DNA of 64,000 nt, taken from Aggregatibacter kilianii (GTDB lineage: Bacteria > Pseudomonadota > Gammaproteobacteria > Enterobacterales > Pasteurellaceae). The DNA lies in NCBI RefSeq assembly GCF_003129965.1, contig NZ_NRCJ01000007.1:62001-126000 (forward strand). The letters run 5' to 3'. A model generated the notes under the pieces. The model saw nothing but the letters and a program-made list of their open reading frames with translations, had not been told where the DNA came from and ran no database searches. Both the position numbers and the translations under genes were made by a program. Positions 6,689-16,002 of this stretch are shown in pieces; position 1 is the stretch's first letter; each line of letters opens with the position of its first letter.

Positions 6689-7735
6689 TTGAAAAATTTG
6701 TTTGTAAAAACACTCAAATCCCTTTGTTTCACCCTGACTTTCCTTTCCACCACCGCCTTTGCGCAAGAAAAACTGTACGTTTATAACTGGACCGATTACG
6801 TCCCTTCCAGCCTCGTTGCCGAATTTACCAAAGAAACCGGAATCGAAGTGATTTATTCCACTTTCGAAAGCAACGAAGAAATGTATGCCAAACTCAAACT
6901 GATTTCCGGCAATGCCGGTTACGACTTGGTTTTTCCGTCCAGCTATTATGTGAATAAAATGGCGAAGGACGGCATGCTGCAAAAATTGGATCACGGCAAG
7001 TTAAGCAATTTCAAACAAATTCCGGACAATTTATTGCACAAAGATTTCGACCCGAACAATGACTATTCCCTGCCTTATGTTTACGGACTGACCGGCATTG
7101 CGGTGAATTCGGAAGACATCGACGTAAGCAAAATCACCAGCTGGGCGGATTTATGGAACCCGGAATACAAAGGCAAAGTGTTGCTCACGAGCGACGCGCG
7201 CGAAGTGTTCCACATTGCTTTATTGTTAGACGGCAAATCCCCGAATACCACTGACGAAGCGGATATTAAAGCGGCTTACGAACGCTTGGAAAAATTGTTA
7301 CCGAATGTCGCGGTGTTTAACTCCGACTCGCCGGAAGTGCCTTATGTACAAGGCGAAGTGGCGCTCGGCATGATTTGGAACGGCTCCGCCTACATGGCAC
7401 ACCGTGAGAACGAAAACATTCAGTTCGTTTACCCAAAAGAAGGGGCGATTTTCTGGATGGATAACTACGCCATTCCGAAAAGCGCGAAAAATGTGGAAAA
7501 CGCCTATAAATTCATCGACTTCCTGCTCCGTCCGGAAAACGCCAAAATCGTCTTGGAGCGGTTAGGTTATTCCATGCCGAACAACGGCGTAAAAGCCTTA
7601 ATTTCGCCGGAAATGGCAAATAATCCGACCTTATTCCCGCCGGAAGCACAAGTAGAAAAAGGCATTATTCAAGGTGATGTGGGCAACGCTATTGATATTT
7701 ATGAAAAATACTGGAACAAGTTAAAAACCAATTAG
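6689..7735 (+). CDS. potD: Spermidine/putrescine ABC transporter substrate-binding protein
   Basis: Periplasmic polyamine-binding protein, 348 residues. The start is probably TTG at 6689, because GGAGGA at 6676-6681 stands 7 bases upstream; this gives a signal peptide of [22 protein letters not shown] with cleavage before [24 protein letters not shown] and [11 protein letters not shown] are typical PotD segments, as is [14 protein letters not shown]. It lies alone: potABC are not in the window, as in relatives that keep extra potD copies away from the transporter genes. A paired uptake-signal terminator follows. Confidence 0.9.
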   Translation: MKNLFVKTLKSLCFTLTFLSTTAFAQEKLYVYNWTDYVPSSLVAEFTKETGIEVIYSTFESNEEMYAKLKLISGNAGYDLVFPSSYYVNKMAKDGMLQKLDHGKLSNFKQIPDNLLHKDFDPNNDYSLPYVYGLTGIAVNSEDIDVSKITSWADLWNPEYKGKVLLTSDAREVFHIALLLDGKSPNTTDEADIKAAYERLEKLLPNVAVFNSDSPEVPYVQGEVALGMIWNGSAYMAHRENENIQFVYPKEGAIFWMDNYAIPKSAKNVENAYKFIDFLLRPENAKIVLERLGYSMPNNGVKALISPEMANNPTLFPPEAQVEKGIIQGDVGNAIDIYEKYWNKLKTN

Positions 7736-7746
7736 TTTCGGTGCAG

Positions 7747-7811
7747 AAAAGTGCGGTGGTTTTTGTCGGCGTTTTTTTAAAAAACACGTAAAAAATCTAC
7801 CGCACTTTTTG
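7747..7811 (+). terminator. Composite uptake-signal terminator after potD
   Basis: An outer AAAAGTGCGGT / ACCGCACTTTTT pair encloses an inner GTTTTTTT-AAAAAAC pairing and a CGGCGTTTT block. This two-level layout recurs at 39239-39297 and 44062-44125. Confidence 0.7.
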
Positions 7812-7887
7812 TTAAGAACATTTGAATTATTCTAAAAAAGCCATACTATATTCACAAAGCCCGTTTTGACCGATTGAACCGATTACT

Positions 7888-8637
7888 ATGCAAAAAAGAG
7901 ACCAATTAATCCTGCAGCTCGTCAATCAAAAAGGGAAGTTAAGTGTGATTGAATTAGCCGAAACCCTTTCCGTTGCTGTGGAAACGATTCGACGCGATTT
8001 AACCGCACTGGAAAATAAAGGACTATTACACCGAGTGCACGGCGCAGCGGTTAGCTGCAACACCAATGATTTAGGCAGTTCATTTCAATATCGACAAAAA
8101 GCCAATGCCGATGCCAAGAAATCCATCGCGCAAAACGCCTTGGAATATCTATTTGAAGGCGCCGTGATAGGCCTAGACGCCAGCTCCACCAGTTGGCATT
8201 TCGCGCAAATGCTGCCGAATATTCCCTGTACTGTTGTGACCAACTCCATGCACAATATCACCGCCCTGATGAACAAAAACAACATCACCACCATCGCCAC
8301 CGGCGGGGTGTATTCGGCGAAATATGATGCCTTTTACGGTCCGTTGTCGGAACAATTATTGAAACGACTGCACATCGACATTGGCATTTTTTCCTGTAAT
8401 GGCATTGATAATGAAGGCAATATTTGGGAATCCAACGAGCTTAACGCCTCCGTTAAACGAAAAATCATGGATGCCTGTGAGAAGAAATTTTTACTGGCGG
8501 ATTATTCCAAACTGCAACGCAAAAATCTGATTAAGCTCGCCGAACTGGAACAAATCGACATCTTGTTTATCGATCAACTCCCTTCCGAAGAATTGCAACA
8601 TTATTGCCGGGAGCATAATGTGCTCATCACTGTCTGA
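7888..8637 (+). CDS. fucR: DeoR-family regulator of the fucose genes
   Basis: 249 residues. N-terminal DeoR helix-turn-helix (LSVIELAETLSVAVETIRRDLTALENKGLLHRVHGAA), then a DeoR sensor domain with VIGLDASSTSWHFAQMLP, which closely resembles the sugar-phosphate sensing segment of E. coli FucR. That protein activates fuc genes with fuculose-1-phosphate as effector. Here it is the first gene of the locus, on the same strand as fucI and 216 bp upstream of it; in E. coli fucR is the last gene of the operon. It probably controls the CRP-linked fucI promoter. Confidence 0.9.
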   Translation: MQKRDQLILQLVNQKGKLSVIELAETLSVAVETIRRDLTALENKGLLHRVHGAAVSCNTNDLGSSFQYRQKANADAKKSIAQNALEYLFEGAVIGLDASSTSWHFAQMLPNIPCTVVTNSMHNITALMNKNNITTIATGGVYSAKYDAFYGPLSEQLLKRLHIDIGIFSCNGIDNEGNIWESNELNASVKRKIMDACEKKFLLADYSKLQRKNLIKLAELEQIDILFIDQLPSEELQHYCREHNVLITV

Positions 8638-8715
8638 TTAAGAAAATGACCGTTTTGCCCGTTTTGGATATAAAAATAGCAATTCGGTCATTTTTCCTCC
8701 GATAATTTGCCCGCT

Positions 8716-8737
8716 TTTTGTGATCTCATTCACGCTT
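8716..8737 (+). promoter_or_regulatory. CRP-binding site upstream of fucI
   Basis: TGTGATCTCATTCACG (8719-8734) matches the TGTGA-N6-TCACA consensus with one mismatch. It lies about 120 bp before the fucI start. A second, weaker half-site (TGTGAATCT) is near 8763. Catabolite control by cAMP-CRP is expected for a fucose operon. Confidence 0.7.
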
Positions 8738-8853
8738 TTCGCACAAATATGCAGAAATTGTATGTGAATCTCTTTTTTTCATGAAAAATAAAGTTAAGCA
8801 AGATTTATTCACTTCGCTGTACTTTATTTTTAATTCACTAAAGAGGTTAAAAA

Positions 8854-10620
8854 ATGAGTCAATTCAAATCTACTCCGGTCAAAATCGGTATTCGCCCAAC
8901 CATTGATGGTCGTCGCTTGGGCGTTCGTGAATCCCTTGAAGATCAAACCATGCGCATGGCGAAATCCGTCGCCGAATTATTACAAAGCCACATTCGTCAT
9001 ACGGACGGCACTTTCGTCGAATGCGTGATTGCCGACACTTGCATCGGCGGTGTGGCGGAAGCTGCCGCCTGCGCGGAAAAATTCAAACATGAAAACGTGG
9101 GCTTAACCATTACCGTTACCCCTTGCTGGTGCTACGGTTCCGAAACCATCGACATGGATCCGCATATGCCGAAAGCAATTTGGGGCTTTAACGGCACAGA
9201 ACGTCCGGGCGCCGTTTATCTGGCCGCTGCCCTTGCCGGTCACTCTCAATTAGGCTTACCGGCATTCTCCATTTACGGACATGACGTGCAAGAAGCGGAC
9301 GACACCAGCATTCCTGCCGATGTGAAAGAAAAATTGTTACGCTTCGCCCGCGCCGGTCTTGCGGTCGCCAGCATTCGCGGCAAATCCTATTTATCCATCG
9401 GTTCCGTTTCCATGGGTATCGCCGGTTCCATCGTGAACCAACAATTCTTCCAAGAATACCTCGGCATGCGCAACGAATATGTGGACATGACCGAAATTAA
9501 ACGCCGTTTGGATCGCAAAATTTACGATCAGGAAGAAGTGGATTTAGCGCTTTCCTGGGTAAAACAATATTGTAAAGACGGCATTGACGTGAACAGCCCG
9601 GAAAATCAACGCACACCGGAAGAACGCGCCGAACTTTGGGAAAATGTGGTGAAAATGACCATCATCGCCCGTGATTTAATGGTGGGTAATCCGAAATTGG
9701 CGAAACTCAACTTCGGCGAAGAAGCGCTGGGTCACAACGCCATCGCCGCCGGTTTCCAAGGTCAACGCCATTGGACCGACCATTTACCGAACGGCGACTT
9801 CATGGAAGCCATGCTGAACTCCACTTACGACTGGAACGGCGTGCGTCCGCCATACATTCTTGCCACCGAAAACGACAGTTTGAACGCGGTTTGTATGCTG
9901 CTCGGTAATCAACTTACCGGCCGCGCACAAATTTTCGCCGACGTGCGTACTTACTGGAGCCCGGACTCCGTCGAACGTGTCACCGGCTTCCGTCCGGAAC
10001 AAGGCTTCCTGCATTTAATCAACTCCGGTTCCGCCGCCCTTGACGGCACAGGTCAACACAAAGATGCCGACGGCAACCCAACCATGAAACCGGCGTGGGA
10101 GGTCACCGAAGAAGACGGCAAACGTTGTTTAGAACACACCCGTTGGTGTCCTGCGGTGCACGAATACTTCCGTGGAGGCGGTTTATCTTCTCAATTCCTC
10201 ACTAAAGGCGGTATGCCGTTCACCATGCACCGTATTAACCTGATCAAAGGTTTAGGTCCTGTATTACAAATCGCCGAAGGTTGGTCCATCGATTTACCGA
10301 AAGAAGTCAACGATGTGCTTGACCACCGCACCAACGAAACCTGGCCGACCACGTGGTTCGTACCGCGTTTGACCGGCAAGGGTGCCTTTACCGACGTGTA
10401 TTCCGTGATGGCGAACTGGGGCGCTAACCACTGCGTTGCCACTTACGGCCACATCGGTGCGGATCTCATCACGCTCGCCTCCATGTTGCGCATTCCGGTT
10501 TGTATGCACAACGTGGAAGACGCCAACGTATTCCGCCCAAGCTCTTGGAACGGCTTCGGTCAAGACAAAGAAGGTCAGGACTACCGTGCCTGCAAAAACT
10601 TCGGACCGCTTTATAAATAA
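8854..10620 (+). CDS. fucI: L-fucose isomerase
   Basis: 588 residues, matching the roughly 590 of the E. coli enzyme. It opens with [21 protein letters not shown], diagnostic of FucI. It isomerises L-fucose to L-fuculose in the cytoplasm with Mn2+, and also D-arabinose in relatives. Conserved segments include [27 protein letters not shown] and [20 protein letters not shown] at the C-terminus. AGAGG precedes the ATG by 8 bases. First structural gene of the locus, with a CRP site upstream. A GC-rich hairpin and an uptake-signal dyad separate it from fucK. Confidence 0.97.
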   Translation: MSQFKSTPVKIGIRPTIDGRRLGVRESLEDQTMRMAKSVAELLQSHIRHTDGTFVECVIADTCIGGVAEAAACAEKFKHENVGLTITVTPCWCYGSETIDMDPHMPKAIWGFNGTERPGAVYLAAALAGHSQLGLPAFSIYGHDVQEADDTSIPADVKEKLLRFARAGLAVASIRGKSYLSIGSVSMGIAGSIVNQQFFQEYLGMRNEYVDMTEIKRRLDRKIYDQEEVDLALSWVKQYCKDGIDVNSPENQRTPEERAELWENVVKMTIIARDLMVGNPKLAKLNFGEEALGHNAIAAGFQGQRHWTDHLPNGDFMEAMLNSTYDWNGVRPPYILATENDSLNAVCMLLGNQLTGRAQIFADVRTYWSPDSVERVTGFRPEQGFLHLINSGSAALDGTGQHKDADGNPTMKPAWEVTEEDGKRCLEHTRWCPAVHEYFRGGGLSSQFLTKGGMPFTMHRINLIKGLGPVLQIAEGWSIDLPKEVNDVLDHRTNETWPTTWFVPRLTGKGAFTDVYSVMANWGANHCVATYGHIGADLITLASMLRIPVCMHNVEDANVFRPSSWNGFGQDKEGQDYRACKNFGPLYK

Positions 10621-10629
10621 AGCATAACT

Positions 10630-10653
10630 GGCGCGCGTCTCCTGACGCGTGCC
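10630..10653 (+). terminator. fucI-fucK intercistronic hairpin
   Basis: GGCGCGCGTC pairs with GACGCGTGCC over a 4-base loop, a 10-bp RNA stem including one G.U. No T-tract follows. A second stem from an inverted uptake-signal pair follows at 10679-10720. Together they may trim or attenuate the transcript so that fucI is made in excess. Confidence 0.5.
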
Positions 10654-10678
10654 ATTGTCCCATAAAAAATTCAAATCA

Positions 10679-10720
10679 AAGTGCGGTTAAAAATCCATTT
10701 GTTTTTTCAACCGCACTTTC
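10679..10720 (+). terminator. Inverted uptake-signal pair before fucK
   Basis: AAAGTGCGGTT and AACCGCACTTT are inverted with a spacer of about 20 bases. The T-run after the second arm is short (TTTCC), so termination would be partial, consistent with read-through into fucK. Confidence 0.5.
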
Positions 10721-10744
10721 CTCCAAATCTTAGGGAGAGCTTTT

Positions 10745-12163
10745 ATGTCTATCGTACTGATTTTTGATTGCGGTGCCACCAATTTACGCACCATCGCGAT
10801 GAATGATAAAGGCAAAATCGTGGCATCCCATCATCTTGCCAACAACACCCAAGCGGGAAGCGAATCGCCTGATTATCACATTTGGGATTTTGAAGAAATT
10901 TGGCAAAAATTGACGGTGTGCGCAGACAATACGATTGCTCAACTAAAGCAACAACGGATTGATTTAAAAGAAATTGTCGGCATTTCCGTGACAACCTTCG
11001 GGGTGGACGGCGCGCCTTTCGACAAAGACGGGCAACAGCTTTATCCGATTATTTCTTGGAAATGCCCGCGTACCGTGCCGGTAATGGAAAATCTGCCTCA
11101 GTTGCTGGACATAAAAGCCCTTTATCAACGTAACGGTATCGGGCAATACAGCTTTAATACCTTATTCAAACTGCTTTGGTTGAAAGAAAATAAACCGGAT
11201 ATTTTCCAAAAAATGGATAAATTCGTGTTTATTTCCTCCATGTTGGCGCAACGTTTAACCGGCGAATTCGCGACCGACCGCACCATGGCAGGCACGTCCA
11301 TGATGACCAATCTTGCCACCGGCGATTGGGACGAGGACATTTTAAAACTGCTCGGTTTAAGCAAAAACCATTTCCCGCCGATGCGTAACGCCGGTGAAAA
11401 AACAGGCGAATTAACCGCCGCACTTGCCGACCATTGGGGCTTAAACCGCGTGCCGGTGATTTCCTGCGGGCACGACACCCAATTTGCGGTGTTCGGTTCC
11501 GGCGCGGGATTGAATCAACCGGTGCTCAGCTCCGGTACCTGGGAAATCTTAATGGCGCGCACCGAACACGCCGAACCGCAATTTGAATTCGTACCGCAAG
11601 GCTTAACTACCGAATTCGACGCACAACCGAATTGCTTTAACCCCGCCGTGCAATGGGTGGGCTCGGGCATTATGGAATGGCTCGGTAAGTTGCTGTTCGC
11701 CGAGGTGTACGGCACCGACCGATATTACCCGACCATGATCGCCGAAGGCACCGCCGCCGCTGAAAAAGGCACACAAAGTGCGGTCAATTTTCAAGGCGTT
11801 TTCAGTCAACTCGGACAAGGCAACATCGCCGGGCTTTCCATGTTCTCCACCCGTGGCGAAATTTATCGTGCCGCCCTGTATTACATGGCAAACCAACTCA
11901 AACAGGGCTTGGACGTATTACAACAAGTCAGCCGCTTCAAAGCGGAAAGCCTGCTTTGCGTCGGCGGCGGCTCCAAAAACCCGCTCTGGAACCAAATCCG
12001 CGCCGATGTTTTAGGCTTGCCGATTGATGTGGTGGATGTGGCGGAAAGCACCGTGCTGGGTGCCGCCATGTTCACCTTCGCGGGCATCGGAATATATAAA
12101 ACACCGGAACAGGCACAAAAAGCCATGCAACCGAATAGAACGCGGGTTTATCCGTCACAATAA
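10745..12163 (+). CDS. fucK: L-fuculokinase
   Basis: 472 residues, FGGY carbohydrate kinase family. The N-terminal ATPase strand is IVLIFDCGATNLRTIAM; the second domain has VISCGHDTQFAVFGSGAG and SSGTWEILM, and the C-terminal adenosine motif SLLCVGGGSKNPLWNQIRAD. It phosphorylates L-fuculose to L-fuculose-1-phosphate. GGGAGAGC precedes the ATG at 10745. It is followed by the fucosidase gene 46 bp downstream, whereas E. coli has fucU there. Confidence 0.95.
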   Translation: MSIVLIFDCGATNLRTIAMNDKGKIVASHHLANNTQAGSESPDYHIWDFEEIWQKLTVCADNTIAQLKQQRIDLKEIVGISVTTFGVDGAPFDKDGQQLYPIISWKCPRTVPVMENLPQLLDIKALYQRNGIGQYSFNTLFKLLWLKENKPDIFQKMDKFVFISSMLAQRLTGEFATDRTMAGTSMMTNLATGDWDEDILKLLGLSKNHFPPMRNAGEKTGELTAALADHWGLNRVPVISCGHDTQFAVFGSGAGLNQPVLSSGTWEILMARTEHAEPQFEFVPQGLTTEFDAQPNCFNPAVQWVGSGIMEWLGKLLFAEVYGTDRYYPTMIAEGTAAAEKGTQSAVNFQGVFSQLGQGNIAGLSMFSTRGEIYRAALYYMANQLKQGLDVLQQVSRFKAESLLCVGGGSKNPLWNQIRADVLGLPIDVVDVAESTVLGAAMFTFAGIGIYKTPEQAQKAMQPNRTRVYPSQ

Positions 12164-12209
12164 TCAGCGCAACACAGATTTTCACTTAATCAGCAAATGA
12201 GGTACGTCT

Positions 12210-13532
12210 ATGCAGCACTATTATTCAGCAACTTGGGATTCCGTAAAAACCCACTCTTTACCGGATTGGTATGATGATTATAAATTCGGCATTTTTATTC
12301 ATTGGGGAATTTACTCTGTTCCGGCTTATGCCCCCTTAACTTGGGAACTGGGTGAAGTCGATGTTGATGAACAATGGTTCTGCAATAATCCCTATGCAGA
12401 ATGGTATTTCAACTCCATTAATGTAAAACGCGGGCCAACCTACGAACATCACCTCAAAACCTATGGCAAAGATTTTGCTTATCGTGATTTTCTGCCGATG
12501 TGGAAGGCTGAAAAATGGCAACCTGCCGAGTGGGCGAAGTTATTCCGTGAAACCGGTGCGAAATATGTGGTTTTAACCACAAAACACCATGACGGTTTCT
12601 GTTTATTTCCAAGCCGATATACCGACTATCATTGCCTGAATTATGGACCGAAACGCGACATCATGGGTGAGTTGACGGAAGCGGTTAGAGCCGAAGGATT
12701 GAAAATGGGCGCCTATTATTCCGGTGTTATTGACTGGACGTTTTCTTCCGCACCGATTTTCACCGAAAGCCAAAATATGTCGAACGCCTGCCCGACCTAT
12801 GCTTACGCCGATTATGCCTACAACCATTACAAAGAACTCATTGATCGCTATAAACCTTCTGTGCTGTGGAATGATATCGGCTGGCCGAAACAAGGCGAGC
12901 ATATGCTGCCAAGCCTGTTTGCTTACTACTACAACCAAGTGGAAGACGGTGTTGTAGATAGCCGTTGGAATGATTTATGGGGCGATTTTGCTCACAAAGA
13001 ATACAAACAAGGGGAAGCTTCCCGCACCAATAAATGGGAAATGTGTCGTGGTTTGGGGCTTTCTTTCGGCTATAACCAAAATGAAACCGATGACAGTTTA
13101 ATTTCCGTGAAAAAACTGGTTTCGTTATTGGTTGAAGTGGTCGCCAATAACGGCAACTTACTGCTTAATGTGGGGCCGAAAGCGGACGGCACGATTCCGC
13201 AAGGTCAAATAGACCGCTTAAAAGGACTCGGCAAATGGCTGGACGTGAACGGTGAAGGCATTTATGGCACAAGATGCAGCTGTCGGGAATCTTATCAACA
13301 GGAACATCTGACTTTCCATTTTACCCGTAAAGGAAAAGATCGTTATTGTTTTGTTGACGGTCTTAACGTCGGCAATAACGAATTTGAGTTGCCTTGTTCC
13401 GTGCAGGTGAGTTGCTTAAATCCTGAAGTGAAATTCGCACAAAATATGGAATCCGGCAAAGTCAAAATCCGCCTTGAAAATTACAAGGGAGATTGGCAGG
13501 TCCTTTGTTTTAAAACGGCGAACGGCGAATAG
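12210..13532 (+). CDS. Alpha-L-fucosidase, GH29, without export signal
   Basis: 440 residues. Catalytic barrel: FGIFIHWGIYSVPAY and YVVLTTKHHDGFCLFPSRYTD are GH29 signatures, and VLWNDIGWP carries the predicted nucleophile Asp222. NGNLLLNVGPKADGTIP is the conserved end of the barrel. The first residues (MQHYYSATWDSVKTH) are polar, so the enzyme should act in the cytoplasm. It would release L-fucose from an imported oligosaccharide or glycoconjugate fragment, feeding fucI-K-A. The gene lies between fucK and fucU, with a PTS EIIC gene 9 bp downstream. No exact uptake-signal core was found across this gene and the next, which may mark later acquisition. Linkage specificity is unknown. Confidence 0.92.
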   Translation: MQHYYSATWDSVKTHSLPDWYDDYKFGIFIHWGIYSVPAYAPLTWELGEVDVDEQWFCNNPYAEWYFNSINVKRGPTYEHHLKTYGKDFAYRDFLPMWKAEKWQPAEWAKLFRETGAKYVVLTTKHHDGFCLFPSRYTDYHCLNYGPKRDIMGELTEAVRAEGLKMGAYYSGVIDWTFSSAPIFTESQNMSNACPTYAYADYAYNHYKELIDRYKPSVLWNDIGWPKQGEHMLPSLFAYYYNQVEDGVVDSRWNDLWGDFAHKEYKQGEASRTNKWEMCRGLGLSFGYNQNETDDSLISVKKLVSLLVEVVANNGNLLLNVGPKADGTIPQGQIDRLKGLGKWLDVNGEGIYGTRCSCRESYQQEHLTFHFTRKGKDRYCFVDGLNVGNNEFELPCSVQVSCLNPEVKFAQNMESGKVKIRLENYKGDWQVLCFKTANGE

Positions 13533-13541
13533 GGGGAAAGC

Positions 13542-14843
13542 ATGAGTCACTCATTCAATCAAAAAGTCATCGACTACATGAATGCCCATTTGGTTCCATT
13601 TGCAAAACGCTTGGAAAATCAACCGCACATTGCCGCCATTCGGGACGGATTTATTGTGGTGTTACCGTTTTTGGTGGTCGGTAGTTTCATTATGATTCTG
13701 TTGATTCCGCCGTTTGACCAAAATACGACGAACAGTTTCGGTATGGCTTGGTGGAAGTTTGCTAACTGGGCAAGCGACTACGGTTGGCGCTTCTTCCAAA
13801 TGTCGTTCAACATTATTTCGCTATTAACCTCCGCCAGTATTGCCTACAACCTCGCCAAAGCCTATAAACGCGAACCGTTACCGGCGGCGTTTCTTTCCGT
13901 GATGACATTTTTGTTGGTTTCTATGCCGATTAAAGATGGCATGATAGATGTGAAATTCTTTGGCGGAACCGGATTATTTACCGCAATCTTCGTTGCTATC
14001 TATTCCGTGGAAGTTACCCGTTTACTGGAAAAATTCAATATTTGTATCCGCCTGCCGAAAGAGGTTCCGACAGCAGTTGCCGAATCGCTGAATATCGTTA
14101 TTCCGATTCTGGCAATGTTACTGACTATTTTCCCTTTTGCTTTATATGTGGAACACGCTACCGGCTCTATTATTCCGCAGTTAATCATGGATTTTATGGC
14201 GCCATTAATTAAAGTCAGCGATTCTTTAGGTGCGATTGTTCTGTTTGTTTTTGCCACCCACTTACTTTGGTTTTTAGGCATTAACGGATCACTGGTTTTA
14301 ATGCAACTCTGGACGCCGTTCCTGTTACAAAATATGGCGGCTAACCTGGAAGCCTTACAAGCAGGACAACCGTTGCCTTATATCATCACCAATTCCTTCT
14401 GGGATTTCTATGTGGTGCATGGCGCATCCGGCGGCGTTATCGCCCTAGCAATTCTGTTAGTGCGCAGTAAGTCCGTGCATTTGCGCTCCATCGGTAAAAT
14501 CGGTTTGCTTCCGTCCGTTTTTTCCATCGGCGAACCTATCGTTTACGGCGTGCCGATGGTAGTTAATCCGACGTTCTTTATTCCGTTGATTTTCGCCCCG
14601 ATTGCCAATGCCGTCATCGCTTATTTGATTCTGGATTTCAATTTAATCCACCGAATTTATCTCATGGCGCCATGGACAACACCTGCGCCAATCGGAGCGT
14701 ATTTAGTCTCCGGCGGCGATGTTTGGGCGCCGATATTAAGTACGGCATTAATCATACTGGACGTATTTATCTATTATCCATTCTTCAAGGCATACGAAAA
14801 AATCTGTGTTGCCCGAGAACAACAAGAAAACAATCATTCATGA
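13542..14843 (+). CDS. PTS lactose/cellobiose-family EIIC, orphan
   Basis: 433 residues, about ten hydrophobic segments. [19 protein letters not shown] opens the family domain; [12 protein letters not shown] and [17 protein letters not shown] are the sugar-binding motifs of the Lac/Cel EIIC class (GI-G and GEP). No EIIA or EIIB domain or gene is next to it, so phosphotransfer would need partners encoded elsewhere, or it may work without phosphorylation. Position between the fucosidase and fucU suggests import of a fucosylated oligosaccharide. Firmicutes alf clusters combine a fucosidase with a PTS for fucosyl-N-acetylglucosamine, though the permease family there differs. GGGGGAAAG precedes the ATG. 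Confidence 0.85.
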   Translation: MSHSFNQKVIDYMNAHLVPFAKRLENQPHIAAIRDGFIVVLPFLVVGSFIMILLIPPFDQNTTNSFGMAWWKFANWASDYGWRFFQMSFNIISLLTSASIAYNLAKAYKREPLPAAFLSVMTFLLVSMPIKDGMIDVKFFGGTGLFTAIFVAIYSVEVTRLLEKFNICIRLPKEVPTAVAESLNIVIPILAMLLTIFPFALYVEHATGSIIPQLIMDFMAPLIKVSDSLGAIVLFVFATHLLWFLGINGSLVLMQLWTPFLLQNMAANLEALQAGQPLPYIITNSFWDFYVVHGASGGVIALAILLVRSKSVHLRSIGKIGLLPSVFSIGEPIVYGVPMVVNPTFFIPLIFAPIANAVIAYLILDFNLIHRIYLMAPWTTPAPIGAYLVSGGDVWAPILSTALIILDVFIYYPFFKAYEKICVAREQQENNHS

Positions 14844-14856
14844 AAGAGGTTACAGC

Positions 14857-15291
14857 ATGTTAAAAGGAATTCATCCGGCTATCTCCCCGGAACTACTCAA
14901 AACCCTTGCCGAAATGGGGCATGGTGATGAAATTGTGTTATCCGACGCACATTTTCCGGCCCATTCGTTACATTCAAAAGTTATTCGCGCCGACGGGATT
15001 TCCGTCGCCACTTTGCTTGCAGGCATTGCGCCGTTATTTGAGTTCGATGCTTATGTGGATGCACCGCTGATTATGATGCAGGCAGTGCCGGGCGATACGC
15101 TCGATCCGCAGGTGGAAGAAAATTATCTGGCGGCGATTAAAAGTGCGGTCGGTTTTACGCCTAATTTAGAACGTATCGAGCGTTTTGCGTTCTACGATCG
15201 CGCCAAACAGGCTTATGCCGTGGTGATCAGCGGGGAAACCGCAAAATACGGCAATATTATTCTTAAAAAAGGGGTGACTCCCGTTTTATAA
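14857..15291 (+). CDS. fucU: L-fucose mutarotase
   Basis: 144 residues from the ATG at 14857 (GAAAGAGG upstream); [35 protein letters not shown] is the RbsD/FucU signature. It interconverts alpha and beta anomers of L-fucose, useful when a fucosidase releases one anomer. Catalytic His and the C-terminal Y-A-x-V-x-S-G-E segment are present (AYAVVISGE). The gene starts 13 bp after the EIIC stop. Length agrees with E. coli FucU (140). Confidence 0.95.
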   Translation: MLKGIHPAISPELLKTLAEMGHGDEIVLSDAHFPAHSLHSKVIRADGISVATLLAGIAPLFEFDAYVDAPLIMMQAVPGDTLDPQVEENYLAAIKSAVGFTPNLERIERFAFYDRAKQAYAVVISGETAKYGNIILKKGVTPVL

Positions 15292-15311
15292 CAGCTTAGA
15301 GGTACTGAAAA

Positions 15312-15959
15312 ATGAACAGAAAAGAACTTGCTCAAAAAATTATCGACACTTGCCTTGAAATGACAAGATTAGGACTAAACCAAGGCACGGCGGGCAATGT
15401 CAGCGTGCGTTATAAAGACGGCATGCTGATTACCCCGACAGGAATGCCGTATCACTTAATGAAACCGGAAAATATCGTGTATGTGGACGGCAAAGGCAAA
15501 CACGAAGAAAACAAACTGCCGTCCAGCGAATGGCAATTCCATTTGGCGGTGTATCACGCTCGTCCGGAAGCCAATACGGTGGTACATAACCATTCCATTA
15601 ACTGCGCCGGGTTGTCCATTCTGGAAAAACCGATTCCGGCAATTCACTACATGGTGGCGGTGGGCGGCACCGATCATATTCCTTGCGTGCCTTATGCCAC
15701 CTTCGGTACGCACGAATTAGCCGCTTATGTAGGCGAAGGCATCAAAGAAAGCAAGGCGATTTTGCTTGCCCATCACGGCTTAATCGCGTGCGGCGAAAAT
15801 CTGGACAAAGCCTTATGGTTGGCACAGGAAGTGGAAGTACTGGCTTCCTGGTATTTAAAACTGCTCGCCACCGGCTTGGAAATTCCGCTACTCAGCAAAG
15901 AACAAATGCAGGTCGTGTTAGGCAAATTCCATACTTACGGCTTACGCATTGAGGAATAG
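15312..15959 (+). CDS. fucA: L-fuculose-1-phosphate aldolase
   Basis: 215 residues, class II aldolase/adducin family. The motifs GTAGNVSVRYKDGMLITPTG (phosphate binding), the catalytic Glu in SSEWQFHLAVY, and the zinc histidines in VVHNHS and LAHHGLIACG are visible. It splits L-fuculose-1-phosphate to dihydroxyacetone phosphate and L-lactaldehyde. AGAGGTACTGAAAA stands before the ATG. Located between fucU and fucP. Confidence 0.96.
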   Translation: MNRKELAQKIIDTCLEMTRLGLNQGTAGNVSVRYKDGMLITPTGMPYHLMKPENIVYVDGKGKHEENKLPSSEWQFHLAVYHARPEANTVVHNHSINCAGLSILEKPIPAIHYMVAVGGTDHIPCVPYATFGTHELAAYVGEGIKESKAILLAHHGLIACGENLDKALWLAQEVEVLASWYLKLLATGLEIPLLSKEQMQVVLGKFHTYGLRIEE

Positions 15960-16002
15960 TTCATAAATAAAGTTAATACATTGGTCAAACAAGGAAAATA
16001 TT

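Noticed and set aside
8755-8790. Second CRP site before fucI (TGTGAATCTCTTTTTT)
   Set aside because: Only the left half matches; the right half is a T-run, so it is not listed as a site.
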